Source: Confluentibacter flavum (lineage in GTDB: Bacteria > Bacteroidota > Bacteroidia > Flavobacteriales > Flavobacteriaceae). Taken from it: a stretch of DNA of 41,790 nucleotides. The DNA lies in contig NZ_PJEO01000030.1 of NCBI RefSeq assembly GCF_002843175.1, positions 1 through 41,790 on the forward strand. Reading direction: 5' to 3'. A program made the translations under genes and the position numbers. Below are positions 15,995 through 25,660 of this stretch, in pieces. Position 1 is the stretch's first letter; every line of letters begins with the position of its first letter. The notes beneath the pieces are model-generated. The model made no database searches. It was not told where the DNA came from and worked only from the letters and a program-made list of their open reading frames with translations.

Positions 15995-16381
15995 ATGAAA
16001 AAAGGAACAAAGCTATACAGTGTTTTAAAATTGAAATGTCCGCGCTGTCACATTGGAAATTTGTTCAGTAATCCAGGATTATTTGTTTTTTCAAGAATCT
16101 TAGAAATGCCCGATAAATGTCCGCACTGTAAACAAGATTTTAAGCTAGAACCAGGATTTTACACAGCTGCTTTATGGATTAGCTATCCGGTGGTCCTATT
16201 AATTTTTATTCCGTTGATCCTATTGGGATTTTCACTTGATGACCTGAACAGCTTTTTCAAATATCTTTACCCAGTTATCATCATTCTTGCCTTCGTTTTA
16301 CAAATCCCGTTAATGCGCATCGCAAGAGCCATTTTACTGAATATGACAATTGATTATACAAAAAATGGTAACTTTCAATAA
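15995..16381 (+). CDS. DUF983 membrane protein with zinc ribbon
   Basis: A 128-aa protein whose N-terminal half carries two CxxC pairs (CPRC near residue 15 and CPHC near 42), a probable zinc ribbon. Two membrane helices follow (about 54-80 and 88-107). This is the DUF983 plan; the family has no established function, though members often lie near respiratory genes. The start at 15995 gives the standard opening MKKGTKLYSVLKLKCPRC. It lies 45 bases before the SulP transporter gene on the same strand, so co-transcription is likely. No promoter box was recognised in the 154-base gap after icd. Confidence 0.8.
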   Translation: MKKGTKLYSVLKLKCPRCHIGNLFSNPGLFVFSRILEMPDKCPHCKQDFKLEPGFYTAALWISYPVVLLIFIPLILLGFSLDDLNSFFKYLYPVIIILAFVLQIPLMRIARAILLNMTIDYTKNGNFQ

Positions 16382-16426
16382 AAGATTAAAATTCACTTTT
16401 TTATAAAATTAACAATCACTAAAACA

Positions 16427-18076
16427 ATGCGCAAGGAATTTATACCAAAATTGTTTTCTCTTTTAAAACAAGGAATATCTAGAGAAATTTTGACAAAAGA
16501 TATGCTCTCGGGATTAATCGTGGGCATCGTAGCTTTACCATTGGCCATCGCTTTTGCTATTGCTTCTGGTGTGTCTCCTGAAAAAGGCATCTTAACGGCA
16601 ATTATCGCAGGAATTATTATTTCGACTTTTGGTGGAAGTCGGGTTCAAATTGGAGGGCCAACAGGAGCCTTCATTGTAATTATTTATGGTATTGTTCAAC
16701 AATACGGGACAGACGGCTTAACCATCGCAACGTTTATGGCTGGGTTTATCATCATTGGATTTGGATTGATGAGGCTTGGAAATTTACTGAAATACATCCC
16801 ATATTCTCTCATTGTGGGCTTTACAAGTGGCATTGCACTCATTATTTTCTCCTCTCAAATTAATGATTTTTTTGGACTCCATATAGCTAAAGTTCCTGCT
16901 AATTTTATTGATAAATGGTCAGTATATTTTGATAATTTACACAACATTAATTGGTTTGCCATTGGTATTGCCTTTGCAACTGTATTGATTACCCTTTACT
17001 TTCAAAAAATAATAAGGAAAATTCCAGGGTCAATTATAGCCATTGTACTTGCAACGATAGTGGTTCAAGTTTTTGAAATTCCGGTAGATACTATTGAAAG
17101 TAATTTTGGTGATATTCCCAACAAGATAGGTTTGCCCAGTATTCCCAATGTAAGTTTCGATACCATTCAAGCCCTTATTCAACCAGCATTTGCAATTGCT
17201 ATATTGGGTAGCATAGAGTCACTTCTTTCTGCTGTAGTTTCAGATTCCATGATTGGAGGAAAACACCGTTCAAATATGGAATTAGTAGCGCAAGGAGCAG
17301 CAAACATAATGTCGTCTCTTTTTGGTGGCATCCCGGCTACAGGAGCTATTGCAAGAACGGCGACCAATGTTAAAAATGGGGGGCGAACACCTATTGCCGG
17401 CATCGTTCACGCTATTGTATTATTGACTATAATGCTCTTATTTGCACCCTATGCGAAATTAATACCTATGTCCTGTCTTGCAGGTATTTTAATGGTGGTC
17501 GCCTATCATATGAGTGAATGGAAACAATTTAGATCTATTTTAAAAGGGAATAGAATGGATATTATTATTTTGCTTACTACGTTCTTTCTTACTGTTATTT
17601 TTGACCTGGTTATTGCCATAGAAATTGGTATAGTGCTTTCGAGCTTTATTTTTATGAAACGAATGAGTGAATCTGTTAATATCCAGGATTTTTCATCTGA
17701 AAATGAAAATACCGAGCATCTTTTTGATGAAGAACAATTGGATATACCTGAAGGCGTTATTTTATATGAAATTAATGGACCACTATTTTTTGGTGCGGCA
17801 AGACAATTTCAGGAAACCATTACCAATACTCATTTTCAACCTAAGGTTATTATTATTAGAATGCGCTATGTGCCATTAATCGATGCGACTGGTTATCAGA
17901 GCATCAAAGAAATAATAAAAACCTATAAGTCTAGAAAAATTAAAGTAATAATTTCAGGTGTTAAAACATCCTTGAGGAAAGATTTTGAAAAAAACGAGTT
18001 GTTTTTATTTATTGAAAGTGATCTTGTTGTCGAAGAAATTCAAACAGCCATAAAACGGGCCAAAGAAAGTTTGTAG
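16427..18076 (+). CDS. SulP-family anion transporter with STAS domain
   Basis: A 549-aa inner-membrane transporter of the SulP/SLC26 family. The opening MLSGLIVGIVALPLAIAFAIASGVSPEKG is the conserved first helix pair, and IGGPTGAFIVIIYGIV follows. About 12-14 hydrophobic segments fill residues 20-425, and a cytoplasmic STAS domain fills about 440-545 (GVILYEINGPLFFGAARQFQ, then IDATGYQSIKE at the regulatory loop). SulP proteins move sulphate, bicarbonate or dicarboxylates; the substrate cannot be read from the sequence. The DUF983 gene precedes it. It is only distantly like the second SulP gene on the minus strand nearby, so they are not a recent duplication. Confidence 0.9.
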   Translation: MRKEFIPKLFSLLKQGISREILTKDMLSGLIVGIVALPLAIAFAIASGVSPEKGILTAIIAGIIISTFGGSRVQIGGPTGAFIVIIYGIVQQYGTDGLTIATFMAGFIIIGFGLMRLGNLLKYIPYSLIVGFTSGIALIIFSSQINDFFGLHIAKVPANFIDKWSVYFDNLHNINWFAIGIAFATVLITLYFQKIIRKIPGSIIAIVLATIVVQVFEIPVDTIESNFGDIPNKIGLPSIPNVSFDTIQALIQPAFAIAILGSIESLLSAVVSDSMIGGKHRSNMELVAQGAANIMSSLFGGIPATGAIARTATNVKNGGRTPIAGIVHAIVLLTIMLLFAPYAKLIPMSCLAGILMVVAYHMSEWKQFRSILKGNRMDIIILLTTFFLTVIFDLVIAIEIGIVLSSFIFMKRMSESVNIQDFSSENENTEHLFDEEQLDIPEGVILYEINGPLFFGAARQFQETITNTHFQPKVIIIRMRYVPLIDATGYQSIKEIIKTYKSRKIKVIISGVKTSLRKDFEKNELFLFIESDLVVEEIQTAIKRAKESL

Positions 18077-18327
18077 TGTTACACTATTTCATAAACCATC
18101 CCAGAATATAAAAGAGTGCAAAACTAATTTATAATCTTCTGTCCTTTTTATATACTTTTTTTAAAAGAGAAATGGATTGTTCATCGGTATAACTGATATT
18201 TATTAATTATTGTATCCAATAAATGTGAGGATAGTTAATCAAAGCATAGGGAAGTAGCTACTATTTGCTCAAGCTAATATTATAAATACCTTACTTTAAA
18301 ACGACTTTTTTGAAAACGGCACATAAA

Positions 18328-18654
18328 TCAAAAAGCACAACGAACACATAAAACACTTTCAGGACGAATCATTAATCGCCCTTCAGGAATAGGCTGTTTA
18401 CAGTTTCTACATATTCCAAAACCAGCATCATTTACTTTTTCGAGTACCAATACTAATTTTTTATAACGTTGTTCGGCTTCTCGTAAGGCAGCATCAATAA
18501 CACTTTTATTATTAATGGCATCCATCCGTGATACACGCCCGATAGCATTATCGGGCGCGATTGGATTGGTCATGTTTTTATACATTATAATGGTGTGTTC
18601 CAATTTTTCAATTTCAGCTTTTACAGCTACAATAAATTTTGCTTTGTCCATCAT
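18328..18654 (-). CDS. TraR/DksA-type C4 zinc-finger protein
   Basis: A 108-aa protein with an N-terminal coiled coil (about 1-75, with GRVSRMDAIN near the tip) and a C-terminal C4 zinc finger (CRNC and CVRC) as in DksA/TraR proteins. DksA relatives bind the RNA polymerase secondary channel and alter initiation, often with ppGpp. The tip keeps one Asp in RMDAIN. It is shorter than E. coli DksA (151 aa), so it may be a specialised relative. It follows the SulP gene on the minus strand after 23 bases, so both are likely on one mRNA. Two ATGs lie in tandem at 18654 and 18651; the first is used here. Confidence 0.82.
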   Translation of the reverse strand: MMDKAKFIVAVKAEIEKLEHTIIMYKNMTNPIAPDNAIGRVSRMDAINNKSVIDAALREAEQRYKKLVLVLEKVNDAGFGICRNCKQPIPEGRLMIRPESVLCVRCAF

Positions 18655-18677
18655 AATGTTTCAATTAAAACAAAAAA

Positions 18678-20174
18678 CTATTCTACTACATTAACGTTAA
18701 TCATTTTATCGGCTTTAATTAATAATTTATGACTGGAACTTGATAAATTAGTAACATATAACTTTTTTCCAACTGAGTGGTAACGTTCGGTAAGCTTATT
18801 AACCGCCTCAATGGCAGACATATCTACTATACGACTTTCTTTAAAATCAATTACAACTTCTTCGGGATCGTTCTGTACATCAAACTTTTCATTAAATAGT
18901 TGAATAGATCCAAAAAACAATGGTCCATAAATTTCATAATGCTTTACACCTTTCTCGTCAACGCGTTTTCTGGCACGAATGCGTTTGGCGTTACCCCAAG
19001 CATATACTAGCGCAGATACTATAACACCTATTAAAACAGCAAGCGCAAGGTTATGCATAAATACCGTAACAAGAATTACAATATTCATTACAATGATATC
19101 AGAAACAGGATATTTGTTTAAAATTTTCACACTAATCCATTCAAAAGTACCAATAGCAACCATGATCATTAGTCCTGTTAATGCTGCCATGGGTACTTGT
19201 TCAATAATTCCTGCGCCAAACATAATAAAAACTAGTAAGGCTACAGAAGCCACAACACCCGACAGTCTTGCACGCGCACCATTGGAAATATTAATTAAAC
19301 TTTGCCCCAACATAGCACAGCCACCCATACCTGAAAAGAACCCTGAGGTAATATTGGCAATGCCTTGAGCCGCGGCTTCTTTATTGGTACGCCCCCTTGT
19401 TTCCGTAATTTCATCTATCAGTTCTAAGGTTAATAAACTTTCTATTAAACCAACACCTGCCACAATAGCAGCATATGGAAAAATAAGCGTTAAGGTTTCT
19501 AATGTAAAGGGCACTTGAGGGATATGAAATGGCGGGAAACCACCTTGTATGGATGCAATATCGCCCACGGTTTTGGTATCAATTCCTAAAAAAGCTACAA
19601 TTCCAAAAACAACTAATATAGCAACCAATGATGCCGGAATTGCTTTGGTAAGTTTAGGCAAGCCCCAAATAATAACCATGGTAAGTAACACCAGTCCTAA
19701 AACAATAAACAATGCATTACCTGTTAACCAGCTTCCTGAGGCATCTTTAAACTGGTCTAATTGGGACATGAATATAATGATAGCCAGGCCATTAACAAAC
19801 CCGTAAACCACGGGCAATGGTACTAAACGCATTAATTTCCCTAGTTTTAAGACACCGGCAAGTAATTGTATAATACCCGCAAGCACGACGGTAGCAAAGA
19901 CATATTCCACACCATGGCTTTGGGCTAAAGCTATAATAACAACTGCAATAGCACCAGTGGCACCTGAAATCATGCCAGGCCTCCCTCCAAAAATAGAGGT
20001 GACTAAGCCCATAACAAAGGCAGCATACAAGCCAACCAATGGCGATAAGCCTGCTATAAGGGCAAAGGCAACGGCCTCTGGCACCAAGGCAAAAGCAACA
20101 GTTAAACCCGAAAGGACTTCAGTTTTGAAATTAACTTTTTGTGAGAAATCAAATAATCTTAAATATGGTTTCAT
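18678..20174 (-). CDS. SulP-family anion transporter with STAS domain (second copy)
   Basis: A 498-aa SulP transporter. The conserved start VLSGLTVAFALVPEAVAFALIAGLSPLVGLYAAF, then GRPGMISGATGAIAVVIIAL and GMGGCAMLGQSLINI, are typical of the bacterial subgroup that includes the cyanobacterial bicarbonate carrier BicA. The C-terminal STAS domain (about 395-498) has IYGPLFFGSIQLF and RIVDMSAIEAV. Substrate is unproven: sulphate and bicarbonate are both plausible. It is the first gene of a two-gene unit with the DksA-like gene. A strong promoter lies about 170 bases upstream (20343-20373), leaving a long leader with a tiny ORF. Confidence 0.9.
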   Translation of the reverse strand: MKPYLRLFDFSQKVNFKTEVLSGLTVAFALVPEAVAFALIAGLSPLVGLYAAFVMGLVTSIFGGRPGMISGATGAIAVVIIALAQSHGVEYVFATVVLAGIIQLLAGVLKLGKLMRLVPLPVVYGFVNGLAIIIFMSQLDQFKDASGSWLTGNALFIVLGLVLLTMVIIWGLPKLTKAIPASLVAILVVFGIVAFLGIDTKTVGDIASIQGGFPPFHIPQVPFTLETLTLIFPYAAIVAGVGLIESLLTLELIDEITETRGRTNKEAAAQGIANITSGFFSGMGGCAMLGQSLINISNGARARLSGVVASVALLVFIMFGAGIIEQVPMAALTGLMIMVAIGTFEWISVKILNKYPVSDIIVMNIVILVTVFMHNLALAVLIGVIVSALVYAWGNAKRIRARKRVDEKGVKHYEIYGPLFFGSIQLFNEKFDVQNDPEEVVIDFKESRIVDMSAIEAVNKLTERYHSVGKKLYVTNLSSSSHKLLIKADKMINVNVVE

Positions 20175-20273
20175 GATATAGATAAATGAGTTTTGCTGAC
20201 CAAATGGTCTATTAAAAATAAGAATAATTGTTTATAAATAAGTGAGCGTTAGACTTTAGAGCCTAAAAAAGAT

Positions 20274-20330
20274 TCAATGCGGTGTTACCACTGGCAATAG
20301 AAGTTGGTATGGAGATGTAATGTTGCTCAT
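20274..20330 (-). CDS. Possible 18-codon leader peptide in the SulP 5' leader
   Basis: ATG at 20330, reading MSNITSPYQLLLPVVTPH and TGA at 20274-20276. It would begin only a few bases after the predicted transcription start and end 100 bases before the SulP start. It could be a regulatory leader peptide or chance. No similarity was recognised and no Shine-Dalgarno is visible. Confidence 0.25.
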   Translation of the reverse strand: MSNITSPYQLLLPVVTPH

Positions 20331-20342
20331 TTTTTGAAGCAA

Positions 20343-20373
20343 CAAATATACATCATTTAACAATCCTCACAAA
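20343..20373 (-). promoter_or_regulatory. Bacteroidetes-type promoter of the SulP-DksA unit
   Basis: On the minus strand, TTTG (20373-20370), 19 bases, then TATATTTG (20350-20343): a full match to the TTTG-N19-21-TAnnTTTG consensus. The start site would be near 20337, giving a leader of about 165 bases. Confidence 0.7.
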
Positions 20374-20795
20374 TTTAATTGGATTTTAAACTATACAAGT
20401 TACCAAAGAATTGGACTCAAATTAATTTGTCATTATAATTAACTTAGGAGGATTGGAATCTGCTATAATAATTTGAAAAATGAGAATCAAATATGGTTAG
20501 TCCTCTGTTTTTGAGTTTTTATAATTTTTGGAAAGAATATTTATTAGCTAGAATTTAATCCTACCTCGACGAAGAAATCCCTGTTTTTAAAGATATATTA
20601 TATTTAGTATTAGTGAAGTAGTTTTAATTTAATTAATGAGAAAACAGCTGAATATTGGCTTTATATTTCGTTTACCAATATCCAACTTGTTTTCACATCT
20701 CTGCTTTGAAAACCTAGAAAAAAGCAATGGAACAATTTTCTGAGGTAAAATAATTTTAGGATAAAATCATTCAATTTTCAAAGACACTAATAATA

Positions 20796-22274
20796 CTAGT
20801 TATTTAAACCTGGATTCACTAAAGTTTCACTTGCAGGTAAAGGCATATAGTACTTAATTTCTCCTAAAGGTTGTAAATCGTCAGGATGTTTATTTGCATT
20901 TACACTCTCAACCATTTCTAGCCTGGTTAAATCAAACCACCTACAATATTCTCCTGCAAATTCCCATGCTTTTTCTTGAACAATTTGTTCTTGCGTTAAC
21001 GACGTATAATCTACACTGGGTGCTGGAGTGTTTAAGGGGAGGCCATAAGCTCTTCTAACAATTTTATTAACAGCTTCAAGTGCATCAGGATCCGAAGAAT
21101 TTCCTGTTGCCATTACTTGCGCTTCGGCATAATTAAAATAAACTTCTGCCATGCGCTCTAAGGGCAGAGATAGTGCATTTCTCCAAGTAAGTCTGTCTCC
21201 TTGCAGCTTTTCAAAATACGGCCTTCCAGTATTAAATTGCTCCCAAGGGGTGCCATCTGGCAATTCGGTTTGAAAAGTTATATCTTTTCTCAGTTGGTCG
21301 GGAAAATTATTAAAAAATGCAATCTCCGAGAAGTAATCATCCCAGCCACCTAAATCACCTGGTCTGGCTGCATTACCATAGGCAGCATTTGAATTACGAG
21401 TAATGAGAGCAGTAAAATTTAATGCGAAAACTTCTTCTTTATTGCCATCATTATTAATTGTTGGCGAAGGCCATAAATCGATAAAGTTATCCATGAGTCC
21501 AAAACCATATTCATCTTCGTTATCAATCAATTCTTTAGCAACACTTGCAGCCATGGCATATTTTGAGTTGTCCTTCAAAGGCCATCCCGCCATTTGTAAA
21601 TAGACTTCTGCCAAAATAGCTTTAGCGGTACCTTGCCCAGCTCTGCCAGGGGCTGGTTTCTTTTTTTGCATTAAACCTATTGCTAGTTCCAAATCAGAGA
21701 TGATTTGTGCATAAAGGTCCTCTGTCGAGCTAGATGACATTGTTAAATTTTCTGGATCATATACATGTGAATTTAAAAGTATAGGTGCTTTACCCCATAG
21801 ACGGACGATCCAAAAATAATTATATGCTCTTAAAAAATAGGCTTCACCAGCTATTTGATTAATAACATCTTCATTACCGGTAGCGTTTTGGTAATTAGCA
21901 ATAATATTATTTGATCCTTGAATAGATTTATAAGCACCACTCCAAATAAATGGTAGTCTCCCATTTTGCTGAGATACATTGAATTGATCAAACTCCCTAA
22001 AATCAGCTTTATTACTGGCTTTGTGAGTTGTTAAATCATCACCACCCATTAAAATAGCTTGTGTTGCAGCGGTTTCAAGGCCACTATTCCACGTTTGTGT
22101 TAATGGGGAGTAAGTACCAACCAATGCAGCTGTCAAGCCACTTTCATTTGCTAAGGCATCACCGTCTGGTGTTAATTGTGCGGATAAGTCTTCCTCTAAA
22201 AATTCACTACAGGAAAATATTGTAAAAACTAAGCATACTAAAAGTGTTAGTTTTGTTTGAATTATATTTTTCAT
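20796..22274 (-). CDS. SusD/RagB-family outer-membrane lipoprotein
   Basis: A 492-aa substrate-binding lipoprotein. The signal peptide ends in a lipobox (TIFSC, acylated C22) followed by SEFLEEDL, so it is exported to the outer membrane. The body shows SusD features: helical TPR-like segments, QIAGEAYFLRAYNYFWIVRLWG, KAILAEVYLQMAGWP, and the C-terminal EKAWEFAGEYCRWFDLTRLE. It would cap the SusC channel at the cell surface. It follows susC after 11 bases. No glycoside hydrolase, lyase, sulphatase or protease gene is next to it, so the substrate (glycan, peptide or other) is unknown. Confidence 0.93.
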   Translation of the reverse strand: MKNIIQTKLTLLVCLVFTIFSCSEFLEEDLSAQLTPDGDALANESGLTAALVGTYSPLTQTWNSGLETAATQAILMGGDDLTTHKASNKADFREFDQFNVSQQNGRLPFIWSGAYKSIQGSNNIIANYQNATGNEDVINQIAGEAYFLRAYNYFWIVRLWGKAPILLNSHVYDPENLTMSSSSTEDLYAQIISDLELAIGLMQKKKPAPGRAGQGTAKAILAEVYLQMAGWPLKDNSKYAMAASVAKELIDNEDEYGFGLMDNFIDLWPSPTINNDGNKEEVFALNFTALITRNSNAAYGNAARPGDLGGWDDYFSEIAFFNNFPDQLRKDITFQTELPDGTPWEQFNTGRPYFEKLQGDRLTWRNALSLPLERMAEVYFNYAEAQVMATGNSSDPDALEAVNKIVRRAYGLPLNTPAPSVDYTSLTQEQIVQEKAWEFAGEYCRWFDLTRLEMVESVNANKHPDDLQPLGEIKYYMPLPASETLVNPGLNN

Positions 22275-22285
22275 ATTATTTTATT

Positions 22286-25200
22286 TTAAAAGTTAAGATT
22301 TATACCAATAGTCCAAGTTGTTGAGTTTGGATATGAGCCACCGTCACCACCACTGGAATCACCAAGACCATTGTTTGAAAAGGATTCAGGGTCTAGTCCT
22401 TTATAATTAGTCCAGGTTATTAAATTAGTTCCACTAACCAAAACTTGCATACCGAGACCACCGAGTTTTTCTTTAGGAATATTGTAGGCAACACTTAAGT
22501 TTTTCAGTCTAACAAAGTTGCCACTTTCTATAAACCTAGAAGATTGTATTTCTTCTAAACTCGTTGGACTAAAATGCGGAATATTACTATCTTCATTGGT
22601 GCCAGCTACCCAGCGATCCAAAATGTCAACATGAACGGCTTCACGAGCATCTACATTGGGCATAATACCTGTCGCATAGGCCAAATTCCATTTATCATAG
22701 CCTGTCATGGCATTAAAGAAGATATTGACGGTAAAGTTTTTGTAAGATATGATATTGTTCAAGCCATAAGTTGCTGTAGGCATCCCTTGGCCAATAATCA
22801 TATAATCATCTCCATTGATTGCAAAATCACCATTTAAATCTGCATATCTTGAATCGCCGGGCACATTACCATATTGAGCCGCTTCAGCAGCTTGGTTGGT
22901 TTTCCAAGTCCCTAAATAATTAAGCCCCCAATAAGATGATAACGAACGGCCCGGCGTAAGAATATTTTCAGGAAGGTTTGTTAATCCTGCACCCACGTTA
23001 CCGGAAAGGAAAATTTCATCTAAATCACCAAGATTTGCTATTTCATTGTTTAAGAAAGTAGCATTGAAGGTAGCATCCCATTTAAAATTGGCATTGTCAA
23101 TAATAGCAGCATTAATACCTATTTCGAAACCATTATTATCTACTTGCCCTACGTTTTTTGTGATAATGCCACCGCCTACATATAAGGGTAGCGGATTGTT
23201 AAGTAACAAGTCTTTAGTGGATTTCTCATAATAATCTAGGCTTATTCCCATTCTATTATTAAAAAACTGCATGTCAACACCAAAATTGATTTGGTCAGTT
23301 GTTTCCCATTTAAGGTCTGAATTTCCAGGATTACCCAATACGATACCAGGCAATAGGGTGTTGCCGTCAAACGAAGCAGCTGCACTATTATTATCAGTCG
23401 CTAGTGTTGTAACTGTTCCAAAAGGACCTATGGCTTGACTCCCTGTTTTACCCCAGCTAGCACGTAATTTAAGTTCATCAAAAAAACTGTTTTGCATAAA
23501 ATTTTCTTCAGTAACTCTCCATCCTAAAGCAATTGAAGGGAAGGTACTATATCTATTATTACCTCTGAATTTTGAAGAGCCATCAGATCTGACTGATGCT
23601 GTTAATAAATATTTATCCATAAACTCGTAATTAATCCTTCCAATGTAAGAAAGTAAGGTTTCCTTTCTTTTTATAGCGGATGAAGTAGTGGCTTCTACTA
23701 ATGTTAAATTATCATATCTAAAAATAGGATAAAGCAAATTAGTAGCATCGGTGCTAAAACCGTCAACTTTTCTTGTTTGATTTTCAAATACTCCAGTCAC
23801 CGTTAGGTTATGTACATCATTAAATGTTTTTTTATAAGTTAGGTTATTGGTGTTTTGTAAGAACAAGTTTTCTATTGAACCACGTGATGCCGACGGAGTA
23901 TTGTTTTGAAGTTGAAGGGAGAAGTTTTTGTTTTGTGTATTTGAGTAACTCAAACCATAGCCAACGTTTAAGGTAAGTCCTTCAAAAAACTCATAGTTAA
24001 GAGATCCATTAGTGGTTAGTGTGTTTACTTCTTGGATATTATCATTATATGCAGATTCTAGTGGATTTGCCTTAATAGAAGAGATGGGATCTAATATGGT
24101 GAATTGACCGTTTTCATCTCTTGCGGGTGTGGTGGGAGCCCATGTTAGTGGTCCTGCAAGTGCACCACTGGTATTACCACTCCCATTTACATTATTGGTT
24201 TCCCTTCTATTAAAGTTCATTTTAATGTCAGCCGTAAGTTTATCTGTTAAATCGGCTTTAATATTCGTACGTAAACCAAACCTTGTAAAGTCTGAGTTTA
24301 CTACAATCCCAGTTTGGTTTAAATAATTACCAGAAACAAAATAGGAGACATTATCCGATCCACCAGAATAGTCCAATTGGTATTCTTGACCGTAGCCGGT
24401 TCTAAATAACTCGTCTTGCCAATCCGTTCCGCCATTAATTCTGAATTGGTCTATTTCGCTTTGGGTAAATCTAGCGGATTGGCTAAAATTTGCAGCTCTT
24501 TGGTTTACAACTTCCGCAAATGTGGCGGCATCCATTAAATCCCATTCATTTATAGTGTTGGATATTGACCCCCTTACTGTAAAAGATATTCTTGGTTTGC
24601 CTGTTCGTCCAGATTTAGTTGTTATTAAAACAACACCGTTGGATCCTCTACTACCGTAAATTGCAGTAGAAGAGGCATCTTTCAAAACTTGCATAGATTC
24701 AATATCGGCTGGATTAACATCTCGAAAATCGGCTCCAACAAAGCCATCAATAACATATAAAGGCTCATTACTGCCGTTGATTGAATTAGCCCCACGTATT
24801 CTGATAGATACTGTTCCACCTGGTGCTCCCGAAGAATTTGTTACGTTAACCCCAGGGGTTCTTCCTTGTAGGATTTGATCCACACGCGTAACAGGTTGGT
24901 CTTTATAGTCTTCTGTTTTTACAATGGATATGGCACCAGTTAAATCTTTTTTAGACTGTACACCGTAACCCACTATAACAACTTCATCTAAGCCAGAGGT
25001 GTCTTCTTCTAGTATAATATTCATTGTAGTTCGTCCGTTTAAAGGGACTTCTTTTGAAATATAACCAATGTAGGATATTACTAAAACAGCATTACCGTCT
25101 TCAACATTAATGGAAAAATTACCATCAAAATCGGCTGTAGTACCATTTCTTGTTCCCTTTTCAATGATATTGGCACCTAGTAAGGGTTGGTCGTTAGCAT

Positions 25201-25648
25201 CGGTAATCTTTCCACTAACTATTATTTGGGGTTCTGCTTCTATTTCTTGTGTTTGTAAAGAATTGACCAGCAAATTATTATCAATTTCCTTGCCTTTTAA
25301 CAAAATTTTACGGTCATCTATTTCATAAGAAATTTTTAAAGTATCAAAAAGAGTTTCTATAACGTTTTGTATTGAAGCCTTTTTTACCCTAATAGAAACT
25401 TTTTTGTTCAAATTGACTGTTTTGGTTGTAAATAAAAACTTGAATTCGGTACTTAACTCTATATCGTCAATAATTTCCTTAAGCGTAGCCTCAGTTTTGT
25501 CTATTGAGATTTTAGTTTTTTGTGCATAACTTGAATTTGCTTGCATAGCAAAGCTTAGTGTCATAAACAAAAGTAGGGATATTCTCATTTTTAGTGCATA
25601 GTTTAAACGCCAAGGGAGAAAAACCCTTGATTTCTGTTTTTTTTTCAT
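22286..25648 (-). CDS. SusC/RagA TonB-dependent transporter with STN signalling domain
   Basis: A 1120-aa outer-membrane receptor. In order: extended signal peptide (cleavage near residue 42, SSYAQ), an STN/secretin-like signalling domain (about 47-115), a carboxypeptidase-regulatory-like beta domain (about 142-225, DFDGNFSINV and LVISYIGY), a TonB-box-like EVVIVGYGVQ, a plug (about 235-350, with RGANSINGSNEPLYVIDG and GSRGSNGVVLITTK), and the 22-strand barrel ending WTIGINLNF. The STN domain is what FecR-type anti-sigma factors contact, and fecR lies directly upstream, so this is a signal-transducing receptor. A hairpin and a possible antisense promoter lie in its leader, and no housekeeping-type sense promoter is visible there, which fits ECF control or readthrough from fecR. 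Confidence 0.95.
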   Translation of the reverse strand: MKKKQKSRVFLPWRLNYALKMRISLLLFMTLSFAMQANSSYAQKTKISIDKTEATLKEIIDDIELSTEFKFLFTTKTVNLNKKVSIRVKKASIQNVIETLFDTLKISYEIDDRKILLKGKEIDNNLLVNSLQTQEIEAEPQIIVSGKITDANDQPLLGANIIEKGTRNGTTADFDGNFSINVEDGNAVLVISYIGYISKEVPLNGRTTMNIILEEDTSGLDEVVIVGYGVQSKKDLTGAISIVKTEDYKDQPVTRVDQILQGRTPGVNVTNSSGAPGGTVSIRIRGANSINGSNEPLYVIDGFVGADFRDVNPADIESMQVLKDASSTAIYGSRGSNGVVLITTKSGRTGKPRISFTVRGSISNTINEWDLMDAATFAEVVNQRAANFSQSARFTQSEIDQFRINGGTDWQDELFRTGYGQEYQLDYSGGSDNVSYFVSGNYLNQTGIVVNSDFTRFGLRTNIKADLTDKLTADIKMNFNRRETNNVNGSGNTSGALAGPLTWAPTTPARDENGQFTILDPISSIKANPLESAYNDNIQEVNTLTTNGSLNYEFFEGLTLNVGYGLSYSNTQNKNFSLQLQNNTPSASRGSIENLFLQNTNNLTYKKTFNDVHNLTVTGVFENQTRKVDGFSTDATNLLYPIFRYDNLTLVEATTSSAIKRKETLLSYIGRINYEFMDKYLLTASVRSDGSSKFRGNNRYSTFPSIALGWRVTEENFMQNSFFDELKLRASWGKTGSQAIGPFGTVTTLATDNNSAAASFDGNTLLPGIVLGNPGNSDLKWETTDQINFGVDMQFFNNRMGISLDYYEKSTKDLLLNNPLPLYVGGGIITKNVGQVDNNGFEIGINAAIIDNANFKWDATFNATFLNNEIANLGDLDEIFLSGNVGAGLTNLPENILTPGRSLSSYWGLNYLGTWKTNQAAEAAQYGNVPGDSRYADLNGDFAINGDDYMIIGQGMPTATYGLNNIISYKNFTVNIFFNAMTGYDKWNLAYATGIMPNVDAREAVHVDILDRWVAGTNEDSNIPHFSPTSLEEIQSSRFIESGNFVRLKNLSVAYNIPKEKLGGLGMQVLVSGTNLITWTNYKGLDPESFSNNGLGDSSGGDGGSYPNSTTWTIGINLNF

Positions 25649-25655
25649 AATTTTG
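25627..25655 (+). promoter_or_regulatory. Candidate antisense promoter over the susC start codon
   Basis: On the plus strand, TTG at 25627-25629, 18 bases, then TAATTTTG at 25648-25655 (matches TAnnTTTG). It overlaps the susC start codon and points toward fecR. The start site would be near 25661. Confidence 0.45.
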
Positions 25656-25660
25656 AATGT

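Larger units (their letters stand above)
20175..20795. other. Intergenic region between SulP and susD genes
   Basis: About 620 bases with no sizeable gene. The left part holds the SulP leader, a possible 18-codon leader ORF and the SulP promoter. The part from about 20380 to 20795, downstream of susD, is AT-rich and shows no convincing terminator, tRNA or repeat. Confidence 0.6.

Noticed and set aside
15889-16071. 60-aa ORF between icd and the DUF983 gene
   Set aside because: It overlaps the DUF983 start in another frame and has no recognisable feature.
18074-18086. TAGTG-TTA-CACTA hairpin at the SulP stop codon as a terminator
   Set aside because: Five weak pairs with no T-run; it is probably chance.
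18979-19368. 129-aa plus-strand ORF inside the second SulP gene
   Set aside because: It is an antisense shadow of transporter helices, with no independent coding evidence.
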